Shown: piece after piece, positions 30,062 through 39,193 of the stretch
Position numbering within the stretch: the stretch's first letter is position 1
Layout of the letters: the number at the start of each line of letters is the position of its first letter
DNA from: Auanema rhodensis
Taxonomy: Eukaryota; Nematoda; Chromadorea; Rhabditida; Rhabditidae
NCBI GenBank assembly: GCA_964057225.1
Contig: OZ059897.1
Location: 11,470,001-11,534,000, forward strand
Reading direction: 5' to 3'
DNA: 64,000 nt
Notes under the pieces: model-generated
The model's input: only the letters and a program-made list of their open reading frames with translations
The model's database searches: none
Told to the model about the DNA's origin: nothing
Program-made: the position numbers and the translations under genes

Positions 30062-31699
30062 TATAGTCTGTATTACAACTTGCAATAATATTTAAATGGT
30101 TCAAATTATAATTTGGTAAATGTACAGAAATACCACACCTATTTAATAAATTGATATGATGTGGTTGATTTGGCAACAAGATGTAGTTGCGACGAAGATT
30201 TTAAATCCTCCACTTCTCAATTACATCTTCTGCTGCCTCTTCATCGGCTTTCCACATTCCCACAACTGCTGCTCTAGCCAGGCAATGAGTGTCAGTGTTT
30301 TCAATTGTGCCAGGTGTTTTGAGTTCGGCATCAAAATAGAAACCAACTCTACCTTCACCAGGCATCAGGCTTGGCTGCACCGGTCTTTAATCAAACACAT
30401 ACATTTCAATATTCATTGCCTGGCTAATTACAGCCTCTCGCTTTGATTGCTGCACCTTGCTGATGGCATTCATGATGGCAACGCCATCCAAATGCTCCCT
30501 TCTACGGAAATCCATAAAAATGGATCCCTTTTCAAAGGATGGGTGCTCTATTGATAAACAAAATAGTGCTTTTTGTTTATCTGGCACACCACTTTCAGCA
30601 AGGCACCGATCAAGAAATTCATTAAATAGCCGCGGCATGACAACATGCATTGGCTCATTAATGTTTTCCAAATGTGGGAACGTGAGCGATCTAACGACCA
30701 CGTTGGTAAACCGACCAGTGCGTTTTATGCGTCGGTGTGACCACTATAATACACACTTTTTATAATGGTTATACGCTTTTGTTTTAAATATAAATAATTT
30801 TTGTTTATAACTTTTAATAAGTTTACTTTTCTTTAAATTATTTTTATATGCTTTTATTGAAAATAAATGGCATTTGATTTTTAAATATAAAGTTTTTTCT
30901 TTTATAAACATTTGTTAATGTTTAAAAATAAATGAAAAGGTCAAGATGGTGTTTTATTATTTTACTAGTTCAAAATGTTTGAAATATTTATAATTTGTAA
31001 GAATTCAAAATTGGTTGAAAGAAAGATATATAGTGAGATGAAATGTAAAGATTTTAAAATGAATGCTGTTCAAAAGAATGAATATATAAATTTCAAAATA
31101 TTTGCAATTTGTTTGATAAAAGATATAGATTGAGATGAAATGTAAAGATGAGAGAGAAAGAATTTTATGTATGCAATTGAAAAAGAGAAATAAATTTCAA
31201 AATGTTTTCAAAATATGCAATTGGAGCAAGAGAAAATTTCATGTTTCAAAAGATATATTATGAAATAATATATAAATAAAAGATCGCACCTCTATTTTAC
31301 AGACATCGTTGAATGTCGCTCCATATCCGACTTGCCCTCCACTGGTTGATGGGGTAGCAGGATCCCATTCGCTTAAAAAGAAAAAACTAAATGTTATAAT
31401 TTTAATATCGCTTACTCATCACTGTCATCCAAGGTTATTACTTCAATAACCCTTGATGATGAGGGCCCACTGTTAAAAGTGGTTGATGTGGGCTCACAGA
31501 GCTCGATCCCACCAGCCTCGGTAAACTTTATACGTTTACTAAAGAAAAATGTATAAATAAATTCAAAATATTGTTAAATTACCTAAGTTGATTGATTTCT
31601 TCATAGTCAAATCCTAGCTCTTCACATAAACGCTTATAACTAAAAAAAGAAAAAGTTTACAAACAAATAATGAAAAAGACACAACCTATTAGCAGCCAT
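30062..31699 (-). pseudogene. pPolB: 5' fragment of a Polinton DNA polymerase B
   Basis: The ATG at 31699 starts the MAANR leader exon; the following small exons, including the VIEVITLDDSD segment (about 31430-31460), and exon 5 (from 30743) are recognisable, with only about 225 codons of the body left. The first stop in the main frame (TAA at 30387-30389) replaces a Glu codon of the other copies. The frame before it (MVVRSLTFPHLEN...) is open where Polinton 1 has a TGA. Confidence 0.8.
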
Positions 31700-32625
31700 T
31701 GTACCTTGATATAATGAATACATCAGTCTACACATTGCTGTTGGCATTGTAATTTGTTATGTAACATGGATTTGGGTACAGCTGTCAAAACTAGCAGTTG
31801 CGATAAACTTTAAAATAAATAAGCATATTGAATACATGAATACAAAATTTTTGTTATTCCTTCTTATTAAATTAACTTTATCCGTTTCATTGAGGTCAGC
31901 GCAACTGTTTGTTAATCTTATTGTATTTACCTTCAATGTGTGCTCTATTTAGTTATTGTATTGTTATATTAGTAAAATAAAGTTTAAAACTAATCTTTTC
32001 TTTTAATTTGAAACTTTTAATTGTTAGAATAAATATAATTAATAACAATTTGTAATTTCAAAAATTAATAATTTAATGTCGTTCTTATCGAATTAACCTT
32101 CGATATGTGTTCCATTAAATTTTGGTAATTCATATCGTTCTTATCGCATTAACTTTCGATATGTGTTCCATTAAATTTTGGTATTTCATATCGTTCTTAT
32201 CGAATTAACTTTCGATATGTGTTCCATTGAAATACCCATAACAAGTACGGTGAACAAAACGATATACATGCAAAAATTTTATTGTTCTTTAAAATAAAAA
32301 CAATACAAACACAATACAATAAAGAAAAACAAAATAAGTAAACAAACATTATTAATAAATTTAATAAATAAATAAAATTTAAAAAACAAATTTAAAATTT
32401 GATTTTAAAAAAAAATCATGCTTTAAATCATGATTTTTAAATTTAAAAAAGGAAAATCCATGAACCATGATCCCAAAATATGATTTTAACAGCTGACGCT
32501 CAAAAATATGTTTTTGACAGCTGACGCGCCCCAAAAGTATGTTTTTAGCAGCTGACGCCCCCCAAAAGTATGTTTTTGACAGCTGTTTGGGGGCGTGGTT
32601 AGTAAATTTTGCACGGCTCTCTACT
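30062..32625 (-). mobile_element. Polinton remnant 2 (5' end only, reversed)
   Basis: Reading the minus strand from 32625: terminus with CAGCTG units, subterminal 56-bp repeats (about 32080-32230), the small leader exons and the first part of polymerase exon 5, ending abruptly at 30062 inside the gene. The rest of the element is missing. The outer 215 bp belong also to the 1,017-bp palindrome arm. Confidence 0.85.
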
Positions 32626-33427
32626 TATAATAAATGTTCTCCGAAACATTACTTCCATAATCTAATGTAGAATCGTTTACGGCCTTTGCCATTCTGTATA
32701 GCTTTGGATTTGAATGTACGACGCGGAGAGGGTGAATATCGAATAACAGCCTTACGATGACGTGGTGTTCTAGGTAATATATTAATAGTAGCATCCAAGG
32801 CTGTGACAGCCGATGTGGATGTAGGCACGGGATCAACTGAATCCTTGTTACTGACGGCAGGCTCTTCATTTTTTGCCTTCTTGTTAGGGCTAGAGACCCC
32901 ATTACTGGCTAAGAATTTGGCTAATACTGAGAATCCATTGGGTTCCGTCTTTGTTTTATCCAGTACAAAATCCAAAATTTTTGTAATATTTGTGTCTGGT
33001 ACGGGCTCATTATTAATCACAAGTTGGTTATTTTTGTTTGTACGCACCTCTGGAAATCTTTCCCACAGATCGTTATACTTTCGTGGCAGCTTGTATTCTG
33101 GCAATAATGGTGGATCAGCATTTTCCACTTGTACTGATATAGGCGCATCTATGCTTTCTCTATAGTTTTTGAGACGGGTAATCAAGTCTTCGTATAGTTC
33201 AGCCTTTTTATAATCGGGTATAGATTTATTCTCTCGTAAGAGCTTCAATTCAGCATCAAACTTGTCTATATTCAGCGTTTCATCATCAACAGGGATTAGA
33301 CGATATTTATGATTGAGTTTCATCTTTTAAAACCAAAATAAGCAATTCCGCATGAAACTATTGTTTTCAATTGTTTGTGTGAAATCGTTGCCAATAAAGT
33401 TTTAGCCTTTTCGGGTGTGCGTATCAA
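32411..33427 (-). repeat. Left arm of a 1,017-bp inverted duplication
   Basis: Pairs with 33970-34986: each position p pairs with 67397-p. I saw no mismatch in the parts I compared, and the encoded proteins are identical. The arm contains a Polinton terminus (32411-32625) and the whole 224-residue gene. Confidence 0.9.
32649..33323 (-). CDS. Polinton 224/245-residue protein, left palindrome copy
   Basis: 224 residues, identical to the copy at 34074-34748. Compared with the 245-residue form at 50175-50912 it lacks an internal in-frame 63-bp segment near the C-terminus. Hydrophilic: an N-terminal charged, probably helical region (DKFDAELKLLRENKS ... YEDLITRLKNYRES), a conserved middle (KYNDLWERFPEV), then a Ser/Pro/Lys-rich tail ending in RKRFYIRLWK. 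Basic tail and disorder suggest nucleic-acid or chromatin association, but the family is not recognised. Cut off from any intact element. Confidence 0.6.
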   Translation of the reverse strand: MKLNHKYRLIPVDDETLNIDKFDAELKLLRENKSIPDYKKAELYEDLITRLKNYRESIDAPISVQVENADPPLLPEYKLPRKYNDLWERFPEVRTNKNNQLVINNEPVPDTNITKILDFVLDKTKTEPNGFSVLAKFLASNGVSSPNKKAKNEEPAVSNKDSVDPVPTSTSAVTALDATINILPRTPRHRKAVIRYSPSPRRTFKSKAIQNGKGRKRFYIRLWK

Positions 33428-34077
33428 TACGCAGAATCAATGCTGGAAAAGAACAATTTATTGCTAGCAGCACTAAACCTCTCGGAGCTGAGGAAGAAGC
33501 ACGTATAAAGAGTTTGATAGATAAAGATGAAGATGTGAAAAAGTGGTATAATAATCGACAAGCTGAGGCTAAACTTGTCAAGGAAATGCTGGCAGACGCC
33601 ATGTTTCGGTTTAACAAAACACTACAACGCATAGAGTTTGTAATAAGTAAGCGTCTATTATTGAATGCAACACTCGGTGATGCTCTCGCATATTTTCTTG
33701 ACTTTGAGAATAAAATTATCAATGACACGTTAATAGCCAGGCGCCCCATTGAATTTTCAAATAACATTAATACAATGTATATACAGTCAAATTACAACTT
33801 TTTATCTTCTTGTGCCAAAACCCCTTGTTCTGTTTCCTCATTTTCTTTTTCACAAATTGAAATTATTGTTGAAATTGTATTTAATATTGTAAAAAATAAT
33901 AATTTTCTCTTAACTAACAAGGAATATAAAACCCTTTTGCCCATATCCTCATTATTACGTCAAATAGCTTTGATACGCACACCCGAAAAGGCTAAAACTT
34001 TATTGGCAACGATTTCACACAAACAATTGAAAACAATAGTTTCATGCGGAATTGCTTATTTTGGTTTTAAAAGATGA
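33415..34077 (+). CDS. Chimeric ORF: minor-capsid fragment fused to the 102-residue protein
   Basis: 220 residues. Residues about 5-122 match the interior of the putative minor capsid protein (EEEARIKSLIDKDEDVKKWY ...), which is on the opposite strand in intact elements; after NTMYI the sequence passes in frame into residue 9 of the 102-residue protein (NYNFLSSC) and runs to its natural stop. It overlaps the next gene by ATGA. It arose by inversion at the palindrome loop. Possibly never expressed, but open over its full length. Confidence 0.55.
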   Translation: MCVSIRRINAGKEQFIASSTKPLGAEEEARIKSLIDKDEDVKKWYNNRQAEAKLVKEMLADAMFRFNKTLQRIEFVISKRLLLNATLGDALAYFLDFENKIINDTLIARRPIEFSNNINTMYIQSNYNFLSSCAKTPCSVSSFSFSQIEIIVEIVFNIVKNNNFLLTNKEYKTLLPISSLLRQIALIRTPEKAKTLLATISHKQLKTIVSCGIAYFGFKR

Positions 34078-34986
34078 AACTCAATCATAAATATCGTCTA
34101 ATCCCTGTTGATGATGAAACGCTGAATATAGACAAGTTTGATGCTGAATTGAAGCTCTTACGAGAAAATAAATCTATACCCGATTATAAAAAGGCTGAAC
34201 TATACGAAGACTTGATTACCCGTCTCAAAAACTATAGAGAAAGCATAGATGCGCCTATATCAGTACAAGTGGAAAATGCTGATCCACCATTATTGCCAGA
34301 ATACAAGCTGCCACGAAAGTATAACGATCTGTGGGAAAGATTTCCAGAGGTGCGTACAAACAAAAATAACCAACTTGTGATTAATAATGAGCCCGTACCA
34401 GACACAAATATTACAAAAATTTTGGATTTTGTACTGGATAAAACAAAGACGGAACCCAATGGATTCTCAGTATTAGCCAAATTCTTAGCCAGTAATGGGG
34501 TCTCTAGCCCTAACAAGAAGGCAAAAAATGAAGAGCCTGCCGTCAGTAACAAGGATTCAGTTGATCCCGTGCCTACATCCACATCGGCTGTCACAGCCTT
34601 GGATGCTACTATTAATATATTACCTAGAACACCACGTCATCGTAAGGCTGTTATTCGATATTCACCCTCTCCGCGTCGTACATTCAAATCCAAAGCTATA
34701 CAGAATGGCAAAGGCCGTAAACGATTCTACATTAGATTATGGAAGTAATGTTTCGGAGAACATTTATTATAAGTAGAGAGCCGTGCAAAATTTACTAACC
34801 ACGCCCCCAAACAGCTGTCAAAAACATACTTTTGGGGGGCGTCAGCTGCTAAAAACATACTTTTGGGGCGCGTCAGCTGTCAAAAACATATTTTTGAGCG
34901 TCAGCTGTTAAAATCATATTTTGGGATCATGGTTCATGGATTTTCCTTTTTTAAATTTAAAAATCATGATTTAAAGCATGATTTTT
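33970..34986 (+). repeat. Right arm of the 1,017-bp inverted duplication
   Basis: Inverse partner of 32411-33427, separated by a 542-bp unique loop. It ends within a poly-T run (ATTTTT) where the sequence jumps to a polymerase fragment. Confidence 0.9.
34074..34748 (+). CDS. Polinton 224/245-residue protein, right palindrome copy
   Basis: Identical protein to 32649-33323. Its ATG overlaps the stop of the preceding chimeric ORF (ATGA), reproducing the arrangement at 50175 in Polinton 3. A Polinton terminus starts 23 bp after the stop. Confidence 0.6.
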   Translation: MKLNHKYRLIPVDDETLNIDKFDAELKLLRENKSIPDYKKAELYEDLITRLKNYRESIDAPISVQVENADPPLLPEYKLPRKYNDLWERFPEVRTNKNNQLVINNEPVPDTNITKILDFVLDKTKTEPNGFSVLAKFLASNGVSSPNKKAKNEEPAVSNKDSVDPVPTSTSAVTALDATINILPRTPRHRKAVIRYSPSPRRTFKSKAIQNGKGRKRFYIRLWK

Positions 34987-35999
34987 GCAGCAATCAAAGC
35001 GAGAGGCTGTTTTAATAAAAGTATCACATTAAATAGAATTTTACAGGTGATATATCTCCAAGAACACGAGGAGAACACTGGTGTTGCTCTGGAGAGCAAT
35101 AAAATTGAAAAGAACGCTGCCATGCGTAGCATTGCCAAACTGCAGCTAAATAGGTTTGTAAACTTTTAAAAACAATACATTACAAATTTGCTTATAGTGT
35201 CTGGGGTAAAATGGGGCAAAGACCTGATAAAGCCCAAACCAAGATTATTGGTGTTAAGGACCCAGAAATTGGTAGGATCATTACTGATCCTGCAAGGGAA
35301 CTCACTGGGTTCAAAATTGTGGATAATGTTGCGTACTGCAGAACAGTACCAGAGGATTCACATTTGGCACCACCGCCTTTTACAAATGTAGCTATTGCGG
35401 CCTATACAACCGCTCATGCAAGGCTACTATTGTATAAGGCAATGGAGAAAATTGGAAAGAATTTGGTGTATACAGGTAATTTTATACTTTGTATTCAATT
35501 TAAACTTACATTATTTAGACACGGATTCACTAATTTATCAAAGGTGCCTGGATGAGCCAGATCCAATTGAGGATATGAAGGGTGAATGGTTAGGTAAACT
35601 AACCTCTGAAATACCCGATGGTTGGTCAATGACCAAGTTTGTATCACCAGTAGCAAAAGTTTATAGTTATAAACTTGTAAATGCAGCTGGTGATGTAAAG
35701 TATGTAACAAAGGCAAAGGGAGTGGTAAGTACGAGCTTTGACTTTTCAAATAATTTTATAATTTTCAGACGTTGGACCACACGGCAGCATCAGTGGTAAA
35801 CTTTGAAAGTATGGAGCGACTGGTTCGCGGACTCGTTATGGGTGGAGAGAAATTGGTTTTAAAAACCAATACAACCTTGTTAAAGAGGCAACTCGGTGCC
35901 ATATCCACAATGGATATGACAAAAAGTACTAAAGTTGTAATGGATAAACTTTGTTATCTACAAGATTATAGTACTTTACCCTACGGTTATTGTGAATAA
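34987..35999 (+). pseudogene. pPolB: 3' part of a Polinton DNA polymerase B
   Basis: Contains motif B across an intron (AKLQLN ... VWGKMGQR, intron 35154-35199) and, unlike the other two copies, an undamaged motif C exon (VYT|DTDSLIY around 35515) with a complete in-frame region up to the next intron near 35725. The last exon ends YGYCE-stop. The exonuclease domain and motif A are deleted, so no polymerase can be made, but this fragment shows what the intact 3' coding sequence looks like. Confidence 0.85.
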
Positions 36000-36146
36000 G
36001 TTTTAATATATTTGAATTTATAAATTTTTATCATCTTGTATATATTTGTATTTATAAAATTTTATCATTGTACATGTATTTATTTTTAAAAATAGTTGTA
36101 TTAATAAATTTTATTCTTCTATCTTTTAAAAAATTCATTACATACA

Positions 36147-37080
36147 TTACAAACTGGTATCAATATATGGAGCACGATTGTTGTCAATGGAAAGAATAGA
36201 GTCATACTCTGCATAAACAATTGCATATAAGCCCTCTTGCGGCGTTTGTTGACCAAATTCCAATTTCAAGGCTACATTACCTTGTCGTATAACATCAAAT
36301 AACTCTGACGAATGCACAGTACGACTAATATCAAATACAAAAAATGTGAAACCAACTTTATACATTGCTGGTGTAATACCATTGGATGAATCTGTACGAC
36401 CAAGCCCCAAACCTTCCAGCATGTCAATATATGCTGTGGCATAGGAAGATCGCCATTCTAAATTATAAGGACGGGTAGGTATTACCCTATTGTTGAGCGT
36501 CAAGTATATATTTTTCAAATCAAACGGTTTAAAGTTGAATGGCGAATGTTTAAAAGTACCATTATAAGCGTGTGCGCCGACAAGACCTACTACAACACGT
36601 TTTGGTGTATGAGACGTGAATAATATATTATTAGGTGAATCCAAGCGGCCTCCTTCTATGAAATAAGAGCGCATTTTCACTGATGTCATGGGGTAGTGTA
36701 TTCGATCTTTTGCGAGTTTATCTTCTATAGCCATAGCTAATCCAGCGTTTAGATCAAACTCTTGAATGAGCAAATGTACATCGCTGATATCTACTTTCAA
36801 ATTTGAAAACTCCTCCTTTAATGTAGTATCCTTGTTTTCATTATTCCAGCCTAGAGTGTCAATTAAAAAGTTATCACGGTTTGGATATGCAGTTAGCTCC
36901 ATTTTTGAATAGTTTACAAACAGTCGCTCTTGATTAAATAGGTCGATACTGACGGGAGCAGCCATCTCACACAATATGCCATTTTTTACAAGCGCTTGAC
37001 GCGAGCACTGGATGCATTATCTATATATCTATCAGCATAATAGCCTGATATGGCAAGTTTGCTCTCTTTAACATCGTTGC
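36147..37080 (-). pseudogene. MCP: C-terminal two thirds of a Polinton major capsid protein
   Basis: The frame from 36974 runs 275 residues to the natural stop (YIDTSL), and shows the intact C-terminus that is frameshifted in Polinton 3 and deleted in Polinton 1. Upstream, an 11-bp loss near 37004 shifts the frame, and homology ends at 37080 before the N-terminus. Confidence 0.85.
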
Positions 37081-37292
37081 AACGATCTTATCGAATTAAC
37101 CTTCGATATGTGTTCCATTAACTTTTGTTTTTCACATCGTTCTTATCGAATTAACCTTCGATATGTGTTTCATTAACTTTTGTATTTCATATCGTTCTTA
37201 TCGAATTAACCTTCGATATGTATTCCATTAACTTCAAATTACATGAAAGAATAGTTTAAAGAAATTGTTTTAAATTTTATATTAGTATATTA
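37081..37292. repeat. Rearranged Polinton subterminal repeats
   Basis: Three ATCGAA/TTCGAT units in right-end orientation (37083-37230) join to a left-end-oriented piece (AATTACATGAAAGAATAG, also at 38390). The switch in orientation at about 37231 marks a recombination joint. Confidence 0.75.
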
Positions 37293-37887
37293 ACCCTGGG
37301 CAGGAAGTTCCAATGACCCCCAGGGCAAACCCACAAACGCCTAAAAAAGCGCTCCTATCCGTTTTCTGGAGCGAAAACGGTGTTCTTTTCTATGAGCTTC
37401 TTCCTTATGGAAAAACCATAGATGGGAACTACTATTCTGAGCAACTCAGAAAGCTTCATGCTACAATTGAAGCTGATGAGGGGCTCAGAAACAGGAGTAT
37501 CGCGCTACTGCACGACAACGCGCGCCCACACTGTTGTGCGAAAGCTCAACAGACGCTTCAGGACATGAAATGGACGGTTTTGAAGCATCCCCCATACTCT
37601 CCAGATTTTGCTCCAACAGATTACCATCTGTTTAGATCAATGGAGCATAGTTTAAGGGGTGAAAGCTTCAAAACCTTAGAGGAAGTTGAAAATTTTGTTA
37701 AAATCTTTTTTGCATCTAAAAGTAAACTATTTTTCAGAAACGGAATTCGAAAGCTGAAAGAAAAGTGGGAGAAGGTTATTGCCAACAAAGGGCAATACAG
37801 TATTTAATAAATTTTTTGCAACTCTCATACTTTTTTTTGATTTTTCATATCACACTAGGGGGGCGCAAGACTTAGTTCGGGACCTAA
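37293..37887 (+). mobile_element. 5'-truncated mariner transposon
   Basis: Holds the C-terminal half of a mariner transposase and a 3' end reading GGGACCTAA followed by TA, matching in inverse the TTAGGT...AACTAAGT-type terminus of mariners. No 5' inverted repeat. It occupies the place where the left terminus of Polinton 3 should be. Confidence 0.8.
37313..37807 (+). pseudogene. Mariner transposase, C-terminal 164 residues
   Basis: The second and third catalytic acids are seen in LLHDNARPH and YSPDFAPTDYHLF, spaced as in the DD34D mariner signature; the first Asp and the DNA-binding region are missing. The frame is open to the natural stop. It begins in the GQEVPMTPRANPQ region, so the displayed Met is internal. 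Confidence 0.85.
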
Positions 37888-37929
37888 TATATATATAAAA
37901 GCTAATTAATATGTTCACCGTACCTCTTA

Positions 37930-38960
37930 TGGGTTAATCAATGGAACTCATATCGAAGGTTAATTCGATAAGATATATTTTATATATTTATTTTTTAATT
38001 TTATTTGTTTACATTGTTTATAGATTGTGTTTATTATAGTTTATAATTATTAATTTAACTTTTAAAAAGTTTGTTGTTTATCTAGGCGAACCATTTTGTT
38101 CACCGTACCTCTTATGGGTAAATCAATGGAACACATATCGAAAGTTAATTCGATAAGAACGATATGAACGATATGAAATACAAAAGTTAATGGAACACAT
38201 ATCGAAGGTTAATTCGATAAGAACGATATGAAATACAAAAGTTAATGGAACACATATCGAAGGTTAATTCGATAAGATCGTTAAAACAGGTGCCCTGACC
38301 CACACAAAAACCACATGGTAAACGTTTTGTTCATTAAAATATGATAAATAGCTGTACACCACATGTACCAAGTTGCCTAACATTTTCAAATTACATGAAA
38401 GAATAGTTTAAAGAAATTTTTTTTTTTAATTTTATATTAGTATATTCTAATATACTAACTCAATAAAACACATATCGAAGGTTAATTCGATAGGATTCAC
38501 AAACAATTGTGTTGTTTCCAATGGAACACATATCGAAGATTAATTCGATAAGATCGTTAAAACAGGTGCGCTGACCCACACATGTACCACATGGCAAAAG
38601 TTTTGTTCATAAAAATATGATAAATAGCTGTACAGCACAAGTACCCATAACGCTAAAGAATACTTACTATGCCAAGGGGTCATGGGTATATACTTTTTAG
38701 TATCAAAAATGTTAATGGAACACATATCGAATATCAATTCGATAAGATTGGTGAAACAGATACGTTGACCTACAATGAACCAAATGGCAAAGCACTTATT
38801 CATTAAAGTATAACAAATAGCTGTATAGCATATGCATCAAGATTTCTAATATTCTCAAATTACGTAAAAAGAAGAGTATATAGAAAAAGTTTTAGTGTGT
38901 ATATTACTAATATTCTAATACCCTAACTCAAAGAACACATATCGAAGATTAATTCGATAA
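37930..38960 (+). repeat. Left subterminal repeat region of Polinton 3
   Basis: At least eight ATCGAA-nGnTnAA-TTCGAT units in direct orientation between 37945 and 38960 (for example near 38138, 38207, 38258, 38470, 38530), some in tandem as 56-bp units, with intervening GTTCACCGTACCTCTTATGGG blocks. Confidence 0.8.
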
Positions 38961-39193
38961 GATTGTTGAAACCGGTACGCTGACCACAACAATACATGCG
39001 TATTTATTAACAACGGATTGGCAACTGCCACTGTTGACAGCTGCAATATGATACAATGTTGAGTGTTGGCAACATTGTTACGTGACAATAAAACAACTGA
39101 CTGTTCTTGCAATGAAGTGTAATATAAATGTGTAAAATGAAATATGGATAACTACCTCTCAGAGTTTGCATAATTTTATTCTAACAAGATACA

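Larger units (their letters stand above)
34772..37080 (+). mobile_element. Polinton remnant 4 (internal deletion derivative)
   Basis: Begins with a normal terminus AGTAGAGAGCC and CAGCTG units, jumps at a T-run (34986) to about 24 bp of polymerase exon 5, jumps again at about 35011 to the polymerase 3' part, and continues through the minus-strand capsid gene to 37080, where capsid homology stops at a rearranged subterminal block. No right terminus. Confidence 0.85.

Noticed and set aside
32803..33165. 120-residue ORF opposite the 224-aa gene
   Set aside because: Antisense shadow; identical copies appear wherever the sense gene is present.
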